Assembly (NCBI GenBank): GCA_022843465.1
Contig: JALHNO010000015.1
Span: forward strand, 1 to 64,000
Length of the DNA: 64,000 nt
Origin: Pseudomonadota bacterium
GTDB lineage: Bacteria > Pseudomonadota > Gammaproteobacteria > Xanthomonadales > Ahniellaceae
Direction of reading: 5' to 3'
Positions 23,568 to 35,182 of this stretch are shown one piece after another. Under the pieces are notes generated by a model. It was given only the letters and a program-made list of their open reading frames with translations, searched no databases and had not been told where the DNA came from. Each line of letters opens with the position of its first letter. The stretch's first letter is position 1. Both the position numbers and the translations under genes were made by a program.

Positions 23568-25277
23568 TCAGCTGACCGGCTTGGCCTTGTTCATCGCCTG
23601 TCGCGTGATCCACCATTGCTGGAGAATGCCAAGTGCACCATTGACCGTCCAGTACAGCACCAGGCCGGCCGGGAAGAAGATCATGATCACCGAGAACGCC
23701 AGTGGCATGTACTGCAGGATCTTCTGCTGCATCGGGTCCATGCCGGCTGGCGGAGGCGTCATCTTCTGGGTCAGCCACATGGTCAGGGCATTGAGTACCG
23801 GCAGCACGAAGTAGGGATCGTGCGCGGTCAGGTTGGTCAACCAGCCCATGAAGGGCGCATGGCGCATTTCAACGCTTTCGATCAGCACCCAGTACAGGGC
23901 AATGAAGAGGAACATCTGTGGCAGCAGCGGCAGACAGCCACCGGCCGGATTGATCTTCTCTTTCTGGTACAGCTCCATCATTGCCTGGTTGTATTTCTGC
24001 TTGTCGTCGCCGTAGCGTTGCTTGAGCGCTTCCATGCGCGGCTGCACCATGCGCAGCTTGGCCATCGAGCGGTACTGCGCGGCTGCCAGCGGATACAGCA
24101 GAATCTTCAGCAGGATCGTGGTCAGGATGATCGCCCAGCCCCAGTTGCCGGTGAGCTTGTGCAGGGGATTGAGCACGTAGCGGAACAGCGGTTCGGCAAA
24201 CAGGCGCACCAGTCCGTAGTCAAGCGCAAGGCCGAGGCCGGGTGCGATGTCGTTGAGTCGTTCCTGCTGCTTGGGTCCGATGTAAAGCCGGCTCTCGGTG
24301 CTGACGCTCTGGCCGGTCGGCACACTGAAGGCCGGATCCTGCAGACGCAGCATGTAGCGCGGGCTGGTTTCGCTGCCCATCACGGCTGTCGAATAGCTGA
24401 CATCTCCCTGCGCTGCCGGGATCCAGGCGACAAAGAAGTAGTGCTGCAACATGGCCGCCCAGCCGCCGCGGATATTGCGTTTCAGCGGCTCATCGTTGAA
24501 ATCGTCGAAGGCGAGTTTTTCGAACTTCTCCTCCGGGCTGTACCAGGAAGCGCCAACAAAACTGAATTGCTGTGGATCGGTGATCGAGAAGCCGCCTTTC
24601 TTCGGCGGCGGCGGTCCGCGCTGGATCTGGGTGTACGGGCGTCCGCTCCAGGGGCTGCCGCTTTCGTTGCGGACCGTCTGGCGCTGGCGGATGACATAGT
24701 CGCCGCGGTGGAAGAGGAATACCTTCTCGACCGTGATGCCGCTGGGATCGGTCCAGGTCAGCGGCACTTCGAGTTGATCGCTGCCGGCCTCAAGCACATA
24801 GCGCGTGCGCTCGGCAGTGAAAACGGACTGGTGGCTTGGTGCCGCGGCCTTGGCCGACACCAGGCCGGACTGCGCGACAAACCAGTGCGCCGGATCATTG
24901 TCGAGCAGGCGCACGACCGGCTTGTCCGAGCCCGCCTCCTGCGGATAGCGCTTGAGGTCGGCGCTGAGTACATCACCGCCGCGGGTGTCGATCCGCAACG
25001 ACAGCAGATCGGTCTCGACCTCGATGATAGGAGTCGGCGCGCGCGCTGCGACGCTGGTGTCGACTGCCGCAGACGACCCTTCCGGTGGCAGCGGCTCCAT
25101 GTCGCTGGGCATGGTCGGCACATCGTCGTCGATGGCTTCGGAGCCGTCCGCGAGGCTGGCGGGCGCGGATTGCGCGGGGCGTGGTTGCGGGGCGTTGTAG
25201 TCGTTCTGCCAGGCCTGCCACAGCAGATAGCCGACAGCGAAGAGCGCCATCCACAGAAACAAGCGCGTGTTATTCAT
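23568..25277 (-). CDS. yidC: membrane protein insertase YidC
   Basis: A 569-aa inner-membrane protein. An N-terminal helix (LFLWMALFAVGYLLWQAW) is followed by a Pro-rich linker and the large periplasmic beta-sandwich domain of Gram-negative YidC. The conserved five-helix insertase core occupies the C-terminal 200 residues (LGLALDYGLVRLFAEPLFRY, GWAIILTTILLKILLYPLAA, GGCLPLLPQMFLFIALYWVL). I place the start at the ATG 25277; a TTG at 25289 is in frame but badly spaced from the only Shine-Dalgarno-like AGG. YidC inserts membrane proteins alone or with SecYEG. yidD, which usually lies between rnpA and yidC, is missing. Confidence 0.95.
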   Translation of the reverse strand: MNNTRLFLWMALFAVGYLLWQAWQNDYNAPQPRPAQSAPASLADGSEAIDDDVPTMPSDMEPLPPEGSSAAVDTSVAARAPTPIIEVETDLLSLRIDTRGGDVLSADLKRYPQEAGSDKPVVRLLDNDPAHWFVAQSGLVSAKAAAPSHQSVFTAERTRYVLEAGSDQLEVPLTWTDPSGITVEKVFLFHRGDYVIRQRQTVRNESGSPWSGRPYTQIQRGPPPPKKGGFSITDPQQFSFVGASWYSPEEKFEKLAFDDFNDEPLKRNIRGGWAAMLQHYFFVAWIPAAQGDVSYSTAVMGSETSPRYMLRLQDPAFSVPTGQSVSTESRLYIGPKQQERLNDIAPGLGLALDYGLVRLFAEPLFRYVLNPLHKLTGNWGWAIILTTILLKILLYPLAAAQYRSMAKLRMVQPRMEALKQRYGDDKQKYNQAMMELYQKEKINPAGGCLPLLPQMFLFIALYWVLIESVEMRHAPFMGWLTNLTAHDPYFVLPVLNALTMWLTQKMTPPPAGMDPMQQKILQYMPLAFSVIMIFFPAGLVLYWTVNGALGILQQWWITRQAMNKAKPVS

Positions 25278-25310
25278 GAGTTTGGACAACCTGATGGGTG
25301 AACGGACGCC

Positions 25311-25715
25311 TTAGGGCTTGCTGGCGTCGGCGGGAGAATCCGGCATTTTGCCCGCGTCAGCTTGCAGCTTCAATGCAGCGGCGCGACTGAGTATCCGCGT
25401 GATGTCCTGTCGGAGCGAGGGATTGTCGGCGCTGGCGATGCTGCCGCGGGCCAGAATGACCAGGTCGATGGCAGGGAACTGCGCCCGCGAGAGCCGGAAT
25501 GCCTCGCGCAGCAGGCGTTTGATCCGGTTGCGGTCATGGGCGAATTTGACGACACGCTTGGGGACGGTAATTCCGAGCCGGGCCTGATCGCCCTTGGCTG
25601 GCGTGACCAGTACTCTGAAAAAGTTCGAGCCGGCACTCTGGCCGGCTCGAAAGACTTCATCGAAAGCTGCTCGGTTCAACAGCCGTGCGGCACGCGGAAA
25701 GCGATTTCCGCCCAC
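25311..25715 (-). CDS. rnpA: ribonuclease P protein component
   Basis: A 134-aa basic protein (family about 115-135 aa) that binds the RNase P RNA and 5' leader of pre-tRNA. FPRAARLLNRAAFDEVFRAG is the N-terminal helix, RLGITVPKRVVKFAHDRNRI and KRLLREAFR the RNR signature helix. The frame opens with GTG at 25715, 13 bp after the rpmH stop; no better-placed ATG exists. A roughly 15-residue Ala/Asp-rich tail is unusual but common in this lineage. Confidence 0.9.
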   Translation of the reverse strand: MGGNRFPRAARLLNRAAFDEVFRAGQSAGSNFFRVLVTPAKGDQARLGITVPKRVVKFAHDRNRIKRLLREAFRLSRAQFPAIDLVILARGSIASADNPSLRQDITRILSRAAALKLQADAGKMPDSPADASKP

Positions 25716-25728
25716 GGCAGGGCGAGCG

Positions 25729-25863
25729 CTATGGAATCAGGTTGGCACGGCCCTTGGCACGGCGCGCGTTGAGAATCTTGCGTCCGTTCTTGGTGGCCAT
25801 ACGGGCGCGGAAACCGTGGTCACGGGCGCGCTTGAGATTGCTGGGTTGGAAGGTGCGCTTCAT
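25729..25863 (-). CDS. rpmH: 50S ribosomal protein L34
   Basis: A 44-aa very basic protein reading [20 protein letters not shown], then [20 protein letters not shown], the invariant L34 sequence. The stop is at 25729-25731. It is the first gene of the rpmH-rnpA-yidC-mnmE operon and has a good promoter 39 bp upstream of its ATG. Confidence 0.97.
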   Translation of the reverse strand: MKRTFQPSNLKRARDHGFRARMATKNGRKILNARRAKGRANLIP

Positions 25864-25901
25864 GGCGGCAGCCTCTACTCACGTGGATGAAAGGGTCGGC
25901 G

Positions 25902-25930
25902 AGAATACGGGGCGAATGCGCTGTCGTCAA
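25902..25930 (-). promoter_or_regulatory. rpmH promoter
   Basis: On the minus strand TTGACG (25930-25925) and TATTCT (25907-25902) are 17 bp apart, a near-consensus sigma-70 promoter directed at rpmH. Transcription would begin near 25895, giving a leader of about 30 nt. Confidence 0.65.
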
Positions 25931-25976
25931 GTCAAAACAGCCGCTTAGCGCAGATATTCGGGCAGCTGCCTGCTAT

Positions 25977-26015
25977 TTGTCCACAGGTGATCGGCATCAG
26001 GACGGGTTATCCACA
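25977..26015 (+). promoter_or_regulatory. DnaA boxes upstream of dnaA
   Basis: TTGTCCACA (25977-25985, one mismatch) and the consensus box TTATCCACA (26007-26015) lie 28-66 bp before the dnaA start. DnaA bound here would autoregulate dnaA and may also touch the divergent rpmH promoter. Confidence 0.7.
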
Positions 26016-26042
26016 GCCTGCTAGACTGCTCGACCCCTGCTG

Positions 26043-27395
26043 ATGCGAGCCCCTCCGAATATGCAAAGCCTTTGGGATCGCTGTGTTTCGCGCCTGGAGT
26101 CCGAGTTCAGCGAACAGGACATTCTGACCTGGTTGCGGCCGCTGCAGGTGCAGGAGACCGACGGCCTGTTGCGTCTGTTGGCGCCCAATGGCTTCGTTCT
26201 TGATGTCGTTCGCGAGCGATTCCAGCAGCGAATCGAGGCGGTGGCGGCTCATCTGGCGGGTACGCCGCTGGAAATCCGCTTTGAGGTCGGCTCGCTGGCG
26301 CGCCAGAGCGCGGAACCGCGCGAACCGCGACCCTTGCCGGCGCCCACCGTGACCGCCGTGGACCTCGAATTCGATGGCAATCTCGATCCGCACTACACCT
26401 TCCATAATTTTGTCGAAGGGAAGTCCAATCAGCTCGGTCGCGCGGCGGCGTTCCAGGTTGCGATGAATCCCGGTCGGCGGGAGTCCAATCCGCTGCTGCT
26501 CTATGGCGGTACCGGGCTCGGCAAGACCCATCTGATGTATGCGGCCGGCAATTTGATGAAACAGAACATCCCGGGCTTTCGCGTGCTGTATCAGCGTTCC
26601 GAGCAGTTCTTCAGCGCCATGATCAAGGCACTGAATGCCAAGAACATGGACGATTTCAAGAATCGCTATCGCTCGGTCGATGCCCTGTTGATCGATGACA
26701 TCCAGTTTTTTGCCGGCAAGGATCGCACCCAGGAAGAGTTTTTCCACACCTTCAACGCCCTCTTCGAGTCCAACCAGCAGATCATCCTGACCTGCGACCG
26801 CTACCCGAAAGAGGTCGAAAATATGGAACCACGACTGACCTCGCGCCTGGGCTGGGGTCTTCCGGTGGCGATCGAGCCCCCGGATTTCGAGACCCGCGCC
26901 GCCATCCTGCTGCGCAAGGCCGAGTTGAAGGGTCTCGCGCTGCCCGAGGAAGTCGCTTTCATGCTCGCCAAACGGATGCGCTCGCATGTGCGTGATCTCG
27001 AGGGTGCGCTCAACACGCTGGCGGCGCGCGCGCATTTCACCGGGCGGGCGATCACCATCGAGTTTGCCCAGGAGGCACTGCGCGACCTGCTGACGGTCCA
27101 GGAGCGTACCCTGAGCATTCCGAACATCCAGAAGGTGGCGGCCGACTACTACCAGCTGCGGGTATCCGACCTGCTGTCGAAGCGGCGTACCCGGCAGCTG
27201 GCGCGCGCCCGCCAGATGGCGATGGCCCTGTGCAAGGAGTTGACCAGTCACTCTCTGCCGGAGATCGGCGACAGTTTTGGCGGTCGCGACCATACGACCA
27301 TCCTGCACGGCTGCAGGCTGATCGCCGAGCTGCGGGAAACCGACGGCAAGCTGCGCGAAGACTGGGAGAAGCTGATGCGTTCGCTGTCGGGCTGA
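26043..27395 (+). CDS. dnaA: chromosomal replication initiator protein DnaA
   Basis: A 450-aa protein. Domain I ([20 protein letters not shown]) is at residues 9-90, followed by a short Pro-rich linker. The AAA+ domain has Walker [10 protein letters not shown] and Walker [10 protein letters not shown], and the C-terminal duplex-binding domain carries the DnaA signature [12 protein letters not shown]. DnaA-ATP binds the boxes on either side of this gene and melts the origin. The frame starts at 26043; the ATG at 26061 (MQSLW) matches the usual DnaA N-terminus better and may be the real start. Confidence 0.97.
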   Translation: MRAPPNMQSLWDRCVSRLESEFSEQDILTWLRPLQVQETDGLLRLLAPNGFVLDVVRERFQQRIEAVAAHLAGTPLEIRFEVGSLARQSAEPREPRPLPAPTVTAVDLEFDGNLDPHYTFHNFVEGKSNQLGRAAAFQVAMNPGRRESNPLLLYGGTGLGKTHLMYAAGNLMKQNIPGFRVLYQRSEQFFSAMIKALNAKNMDDFKNRYRSVDALLIDDIQFFAGKDRTQEEFFHTFNALFESNQQIILTCDRYPKEVENMEPRLTSRLGWGLPVAIEPPDFETRAAILLRKAELKGLALPEEVAFMLAKRMRSHVRDLEGALNTLAARAHFTGRAITIEFAQEALRDLLTVQERTLSIPNIQKVAADYYQLRVSDLLSKRRTRQLARARQMAMALCKELTSHSLPEIGDSFGGRDHTTILHGCRLIAELRETDGKLREDWEKLMRSLSG

Positions 27396-27701
27396 TGGCC
27401 GTCAGGTGCTGTTTGGGGACAGCCTGTGGACAATCTGTGTGCTCAGGGTTATCCACAAATGCTCCACAGCTGCCAGGCTGGCTTCCCCACAACATTCCAA
27501 TGGCTTGAAACGCTGATGGAGCAAGGCTTAGCGACTGATCCTTGAAGTTATCCCCATCCTTCATCATCATCAACATCCTATATTAAATAAAAGAGAAGCG
27601 CCCCGTTTTGGTGCGCAGCGTCCCAGCCACAGCAAGCCAGATCAGTGCCTTCGCCGCCGGCGACTGAACACTGCACTGGCTCCAGTCGAGAGTGAGCCGA
27701 T
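27396..27701. other. oriC-like intergenic region between dnaA and dnaN
   Basis: The 306-bp gap holds DnaA-box-like 9-mers: TGTGGACAA (27425-27433, reverse orientation), TTATCCACA (27449-27457, consensus) and TTATCCCCA (27548-27556). Directly after the last comes an AT-rich stretch with a CATCATCATCAACATC run and TATATTAAATAAAAG (27562-27592), a candidate duplex-unwinding element. No ORF is present. Location beside dnaA is the commonest oriC position in bacteria. Confidence 0.75.
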
Positions 27702-28802
27702 ATGAAATTCAGCATCCAGCGAGAAGCCCTGCTGCGACCCTTGACCCAGGTGGTGGGTGTGGTGGAGCGTCGACAGACGTTGCCGGTACTGGCCAATGTG
27801 CTGGTCGTTGTCGAAGACGGCAGTGTCGGCCTGACCGGTAGCGATCTCGAGGTCGAGATGTTTGCGCGCTGCGCCGCTGAAGAAACCGGCAATGGTGAGA
27901 TCACCCTGCCGGCGCGCAAGCTGTTCGATATCGTCCGGGCTCTGCCCGACGGCAGTCGGATCGATGTCGTCCAGAGCGCGGATCGGGTGACCCTGAGGGC
28001 GGGCAAGAGCAAGTTCACCTTGTCGACCTTGCCGGCCAGTGAGTTTCCGACCGTTGACGATATCGACGTGGTTGAGCGGGTGACCCTGTCCGAGGCGACC
28101 CTGAAGGAGCTGATCGACCGGACCGGTTTTGCGATGGCGCACCAGGATGTCCGCTATTACCTGAACGGTTTGCTGTTTGACCTGCGCGAAGGTGCGCTGC
28201 GTTGTGTCGCCACCGATGGTCATCGCCTGGCGCTCTGCGAGACGCCGATCGATCTTTCGGTCAAGGCGCGAAAGCAGATCATCATTCCGCGCAAGGGTGT
28301 GCTCGAGCTGCAGCGACTGCTCGACAGCGGTGAGGGCACCGTCGAAATCGAGTTCGGCAAGAACCATGTGCGGGTTCGCCGCAATGATTTCGTGTTTACG
28401 TCCAAGCTGATCGATGGCCGTTTCCCTGACTACGAGGCGGTGATCCCGATTGGCGCCGACAAGACCGTGGTGCTTTCACGTGATGAACTGAAGGCGGCGC
28501 TGACGCGCGCGGCCATCCTTTCGAACGAGAAGTATCGTGGGGTCAAGCTGGACGTGTCGGTCAATCGTCTGTTGATCGTCGCCCACAATCCGGAACAGGA
28601 AGAGGCGACCGAAGAGGTAGAGGCCGATACTGTGGTCGACGGTCTTTCGGTGGGCTTCAATGTGAATTATGTGATGGATGCGCTGAGCGCGCTGCGCGGT
28701 CTGCAGGTGATGCTGTGTTTGCGCGACAGCAACTCGAGCTGTCTGATCCGAGATGCCGAGAATGACCGTTCGCGACATGTGATCATGCCGCTGCGCTTGT
28801 GA
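27702..28802 (+). CDS. dnaN: DNA polymerase III sliding clamp (beta subunit)
   Basis: A 366-aa protein, the family's normal length. It has three clamp repeats: MKFSIQREALLRPLTQVVGV at the start, ATDGHRLALCE in the middle and the C-terminal RHVIMPLRL. The dimeric ring tethers polymerase III and other DNA-processing enzymes to DNA. A Rho-independent terminator follows at 28835, yet recF lies close downstream in the same direction. Confidence 0.97.
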   Translation: MKFSIQREALLRPLTQVVGVVERRQTLPVLANVLVVVEDGSVGLTGSDLEVEMFARCAAEETGNGEITLPARKLFDIVRALPDGSRIDVVQSADRVTLRAGKSKFTLSTLPASEFPTVDDIDVVERVTLSEATLKELIDRTGFAMAHQDVRYYLNGLLFDLREGALRCVATDGHRLALCETPIDLSVKARKQIIIPRKGVLELQRLLDSGEGTVEIEFGKNHVRVRRNDFVFTSKLIDGRFPDYEAVIPIGADKTVVLSRDELKAALTRAAILSNEKYRGVKLDVSVNRLLIVAHNPEQEEATEEVEADTVVDGLSVGFNVNYVMDALSALRGLQVMLCLRDSNSSCLIRDAENDRSRHVIMPLRL

Positions 28803-28834
28803 CCCGGAGGGTGCGCTTTATGCCTGTCTGCTGG

Positions 28835-28857
28835 CCCCGGCTTGTCCGGGGCTTGTT
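28835..28857 (+). terminator. Rho-independent terminator after dnaN
   Basis: CCCCGG (28835-28840), loop CTTGT, CCGGGG (28846-28851), then CTTGTTTTTT. It lies between dnaN and the recF start at 28908 and should reduce read-through into recF. Confidence 0.6.
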
Positions 28858-28907
28858 TTTTCTGGCCGTGGGCGCCAGTGGCGGCCGCTATGCGGGAAGT
28901 GCGGTTC

Positions 28908-30008
28908 ATGCACATTGAGCGACTTCAGATTGCTGATCTGCGCGTGCTGGCGACGGCGGACCTCCAGTTGCGGCCGGGGATCAACTTTTTTCTCGGCGCC
29001 AATGGCGCCGGCAAGACCTCGGTACTGGAGTCGGTTCACCTGCTGAGCTATGGCCGCAGTTTTCGTGCCGGCGGGCGTGATGTGCTGGTTCGACGCGGCG
29101 CCGAGTCGGCTCGCGTGTTTGCTGAGCTGGTCGGGCTGGAAGGTAGTCGGACCCGGCTCGGTATCGAGCGCAGCGGAGCGACCTGGCGCGGTCGCGTCAA
29201 TGACGCCGATATTGGTCAGCTGCACGAGTTGTTTCTGCGCTGCGCCGTGGCGTGTTTCGAGCCAGGCTCTCACGAGTTGATTTCCGGGGCGTCTGACGGG
29301 CGTCGCAGCCTGCTCGACTGGGGTGTGTTCCACGTGGAACCAGATTTCCTTGCGCTCTGGCGTCGTTATCAACGGGCGTTGCGCCAGCGCAATGCCTTGC
29401 TGCGCGACCAGGCCCCTGATGATTGGTTCGCGCCGTGGGAGCGCGAGATGGCCGAGTCGGGGATTGTCGTAACCAGGATGCGGGAAGCCTATGCTGCGGT
29501 ACTGGCGGAATCGGTCGTGGCCACTGCTGGCGAGATTCTTCCCGAGTTCAGCGGACTGAAGTTTCAGCTGCTGAGTGGCTGGAAGGACGATGCACCGATG
29601 GACCCAGGAGCTGCCGCGGACCGGCTGGCGGTCGAGCGGGGCAGGGACCGCCAGCGAGGTTACAGCCGGCGCGGACCTCATCGTGCGGACTGGGGACTGC
29701 TGTTCGACCAGGTTGCCCGCCGCGAGCACTTGTCGCGTGGCCAGGAAAAGTTGTGCGCGCTGACCGTGATCCTGGCGCAACTGGAATGCTTGCAGCGCCT
29801 GCGCCGGGATTGGCCCGTGCTGCTGCTGGATGATCTGGGCAGTGAACTGGACGCCGAACACCAGGCCCATGTGCTGAACTGGATGCAGCTGCGGCCGGTC
29901 CAGGTGCTGATCACCGGTGTCGAGTTGCCGCCGGCGCTGGGCGACCGCGATGCGCGTCTGTTCCACGTGGAACAAGGCCGAGTCAAGCCCATCACTGGTA
30001 TACTTTGA
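28908..30008 (+). CDS. recF: DNA replication and repair protein RecF
   Basis: A 366-aa SMC-like ATPase. MHIERLQIADLRVL is the usual start, with Walker A GANGAGKTS, signature LSRGQEK and Walker B VLLLDDLGSELD. RecF loads RecA with RecO and RecR at gaps. The frame is open from 28842, but the residues before 28908 overlap the terminator and do not look coding. Two parS-like palindromes lie within the gene; their translation (FHVEPDF, FHVEQGR) shows the palindrome fixing the residues VFHVE and LFHVE. Confidence 0.95.
   Translation: MHIERLQIADLRVLATADLQLRPGINFFLGANGAGKTSVLESVHLLSYGRSFRAGGRDVLVRRGAESARVFAELVGLEGSRTRLGIERSGATWRGRVNDADIGQLHELFLRCAVACFEPGSHELISGASDGRRSLLDWGVFHVEPDFLALWRRYQRALRQRNALLRDQAPDDWFAPWEREMAESGIVVTRMREAYAAVLAESVVATAGEILPEFSGLKFQLLSGWKDDAPMDPGAAADRLAVERGRDRQRGYSRRGPHRADWGLLFDQVARREHLSRGQEKLCALTVILAQLECLQRLRRDWPVLLLDDLGSELDAEHQAHVLNWMQLRPVQVLITGVELPPALGDRDARLFHVEQGRVKPITGIL
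29326..29341. promoter_or_regulatory. parS: parS site 1 (ParB binding)
   Basis: TGTTCCACGTGGAACC inside recF. The inner 14 bp are a perfect palindrome and the whole 16-mer equals the form I know from Pseudomonas parS sites. ParB would load here for origin segregation. Confidence 0.8.
29959..29974. promoter_or_regulatory. parS: parS site 2 (ParB binding)
   Basis: TGTTCCACGTGGAACA, a perfect 16-bp palindrome near the 3' end of recF, 633 bp from site 1. It fits the bacterial parS consensus TGTTnCACGTGnAACA. Confidence 0.85.
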
Positions 30009-30147
30009 CGGTTGGGGCGCTCGCAACGCACGGGCAGCAGAACGCTGACCCGCATCCCGTAGCGAACACCCCCGGGTAGGCCCGACCTGCGTCGCTGGAC
30101 GCAAGGGCGGCCGCCCCAGAGAGCCCCAGAATCCCACGCCCGGCTAG

Positions 30148-32583
<2,436 letters not shown>

Positions 32584-32773
32584 TCAGGCTTGATCAGGCC
32601 CCGGATCGTCGACGGCCACCGGCCTGCCGTTACGCGCTCCGGCAGCGGTGCACAAGCGCCGAGAAGTGGCGGCGCGCAGCATGACCAATGTACTAGCGAC
32701 TTCATGCACGCGCCAAAAGCGCTGCAGTAGGTTCTCATGCCTGCCTCAAAGACCGGACACGGGGCGGGGCATC

Positions 32774-35011
32774 ATGCTGGTTCAATCCTTGCGGCATTAC
32801 ATGCCGTGTCTGATCCTGCTCGTAGCGCCCAGCGCGCAGGCGGCCCTGGTCATCGACGGCCGCGCCGACGAACCCGACTGGGCGAACGCGACGACGCTGG
32901 GTCCCCTGGTCACGGTGCAACCACTGACCCTGGTGCCACCCGCGTACCAGACCGAAGTGCGGTTGCTGAGCACGCCCGAAGGGATCGCGTTTGCCTTTCG
33001 CAATCGGCAGCCGGCCGAAGTTGCGCGAGTGAAACCACGCACCCTGCGCGATCGCGGCGGTGAGTCCGATCGGGTCAATGTGATGATCGACTTCGATGGC
33101 GATGGCAAGCTCGGCTACAACTTCATGGTTTCGCTGTCCGACTCGATCGACGACCTGGTGATCTCCAACGAAAACCAGTTCCGTCCCGACTGGGATGGCG
33201 ACTGGCAGCACGCCGTCGACGAAACCGAGGAAGGCTGGACGGCAGAGATTCTGATCCCCTGGAACATCTCGACGATGCGCGCGGTACCCGGTGATACGCG
33301 CAACATCGGCGTCTATGTGGACCGCGTCCTTGGCAGCAACGGTGAACGCTATGCAAGCCCACCGATTCGCTTCACCGAACAACGCTTCCTGAGCGCGTTC
33401 ACCGCGGTCGAGGTCCGCCAGTACAGCCAGGCCACCTTCGATGCCTATCCCTATGTCACCGTGCTGTCCGATCAGGTGCATGAGGATCTTGAGACCAAGG
33501 CCGGCGTTGATGTGCTGTGGAAGCCCTCGGGTACGTTTCAGCTGACAGCCGCACTGAACCCCGACTTCGGCCAGGTCGAAAGTGACGACCTGGTGGTGAA
33601 CTTCTCGGCCCTGGAAACCTTCTTCTCCGACAAGCGGCCCTTCTTCACCGAGAACCAGGCCATCTTCGAACTGCCAACGGCACAGGGCGGCAGCCTGATC
33701 TATACGCGCCGACTCGGCGGGCCGAGTGATGATGGTCAGGGCGTCGCCGATATCGACCTCGCAGCCAAGGCGAGCGGCTCATTCGCCGGGATCAACTACG
33801 GCAGCTTCGCGGTGCTTGAATCGGACTACGCCGATGATCTTGGCAGCGCCTTCTACGCCAGCCGATTCCTGAAGCCGGGCGAACGCTTCACCCTGGGCTA
33901 TGCCGGAACCTATAGCGACCGTCCGTTTCTGGATCGCAGCGCCTTCGTGCAGATGGTCGATCTGCAATGGAACCCGCTGGCCTGGATGCGCGTCAACACC
34001 CACGTCATCCAGAGCGACGTCCAGCAGGCAGGCATCGACAAGACCGGCGAAAGCGTGCGCGCCGCGCTGCAGTTGACGGGCCCGAATGGTCTGTTTGGCG
34101 AGATCGCAGGCGCCTACCTCTCCGAGAATCTCGATCTCAACGACATGGGCTTCATGCCGCGCAATGCCCTGCGCGTCGGCGCGATCTCGGTGCGCTATCC
34201 CTACAGCGGCTTTTCCGAGAATAGCGCCTTGCGTACCGTGCAGCTGCACTCGGATCTGGTGGTGCGCAAGACCCTTGACGGTGAGCACATACCGAGCCGG
34301 TTCCTGATCGGCTCCGATCTCGAATACCGCAATGGCGGCACGCAGTACATCGAATGGATCCGCGATTCCCCGGGCTTCGACAACCTCATTTCACGCGGCA
34401 ACGGGCTGGTCTACCGTGAGTCCGGCAGCAGTTTCTTCAGCAACTACAACACCCGGCGCTGGAAGGACTGGCGCTTTGGCGGCGCGATCTGGCACACCAG
34501 CGGACAGATCGACATGGATGCTCATCTGCAAACGGAAGCGACGGCCACACACTTCTTCACCGACACCCTCGATCTGCGGGTAGGACTGGCGCGCAAGCAC
34601 ACCCGTGATTCCCTGCTATGGCAGGGCGAGACCTTGTTCGCACGTGTGGCGCGCGAGCAGATGATGGCTACGGCGCAGTTGAACTGGTTTCCGGCGCCGC
34701 GCCACGAATTGCGCGCCAAGATGCAATGGCTGGGGCTGCATTCGGAAGACGCCCGAGCCTATCGGTTGCAGGAGAACGGCCGACTGCTCGCCAGCAACGA
34801 GAAGATCGCGCCGTTCGCGATCAACAGTTTCGGCCTGCAGATCCGCTACCGCTTCGAGATCGCTCCGCAGAGCGACTTCTTCGCCGTCTACAGTCGTGGT
34901 GGCGACAGTTTCAGCGATCACGACGACCAGCATCTGAACCAGCTGTTCGATCGCGCGCTGCAACTGCGCGATGCCGACCAGATCGTGCTCAAGCTGCGCT
35001 ACCGAATCTAG
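32774..35011 (+). CDS. DUF5916 carbohydrate-binding/outer-membrane beta-barrel protein
   Basis: A 745-aa protein with a Sec signal peptide (LRHYMPCLILLVAPSAQAAL). Residues about 25-200 form a CBM9-like domain (VIDGRADEPDWANATTL, VNVMIDFDGDGKLGYNFMVS). The rest contains DUF5916 motifs (LTAALNPDFGQVESDDLVVN, FFSDKRPFFTENQAIFEL, LIYTRRLG) and alternating strands ending in an aromatic-free IVLKLRYRI. The family is predicted to form an outer-membrane beta-barrel. The open frame extends back to 32648, but the ATG at 32774 begins the signal peptide. Substrate unknown. Confidence 0.75.
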   Translation: MLVQSLRHYMPCLILLVAPSAQAALVIDGRADEPDWANATTLGPLVTVQPLTLVPPAYQTEVRLLSTPEGIAFAFRNRQPAEVARVKPRTLRDRGGESDRVNVMIDFDGDGKLGYNFMVSLSDSIDDLVISNENQFRPDWDGDWQHAVDETEEGWTAEILIPWNISTMRAVPGDTRNIGVYVDRVLGSNGERYASPPIRFTEQRFLSAFTAVEVRQYSQATFDAYPYVTVLSDQVHEDLETKAGVDVLWKPSGTFQLTAALNPDFGQVESDDLVVNFSALETFFSDKRPFFTENQAIFELPTAQGGSLIYTRRLGGPSDDGQGVADIDLAAKASGSFAGINYGSFAVLESDYADDLGSAFYASRFLKPGERFTLGYAGTYSDRPFLDRSAFVQMVDLQWNPLAWMRVNTHVIQSDVQQAGIDKTGESVRAALQLTGPNGLFGEIAGAYLSENLDLNDMGFMPRNALRVGAISVRYPYSGFSENSALRTVQLHSDLVVRKTLDGEHIPSRFLIGSDLEYRNGGTQYIEWIRDSPGFDNLISRGNGLVYRESGSSFFSNYNTRRWKDWRFGGAIWHTSGQIDMDAHLQTEATATHFFTDTLDLRVGLARKHTRDSLLWQGETLFARVAREQMMATAQLNWFPAPRHELRAKMQWLGLHSEDARAYRLQENGRLLASNEKIAPFAINSFGLQIRYRFEIAPQSDFFAVYSRGGDSFSDHDDQHLNQLFDRALQLRDADQIVLKLRYRI

Positions 35012-35027
35012 TGTTCAACACCACACC

Positions 35028-35182
35028 AGGGACGCTCTGAACAAGTCACTGGAACGTCTCCGCTACCCAGTTTATTGCCCGCCATACCCCAAAAAACCTG
35101 CGGGTTTGACCAGCTCCGCTGTTGAAAGCCGCTCCCTGACACAGGGGGCTATCGCGGCTGCGGACCTGTTCAGAGGTTCCCT
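35028..35182. mobile_element. 155-bp MITE with 20-bp terminal inverted repeats
   Basis: The ends AGGGACGCTCTGAACAAGTC (35028-35047) and, on the other strand, AGGGAACCTCTGAACAGGTC (35182-35163) match at 17 of 20 positions. The inside has no ORF. The ends resemble those of IS5-group insertion sequences of xanthomonads, so it is probably mobilised by such a transposase. The right end supplies the last bases and the TAG stop of the radical SAM fragment (stop 35181-35183). Confidence 0.6.

Noticed and set aside
23433-25301. 622-aa plus-strand frame opposite yidC.
   Set aside because: Antisense of yidC, which is unambiguous.
26007-27308. 433-aa minus-strand frame opposite dnaA.
   Set aside because: Shadow of dnaA.
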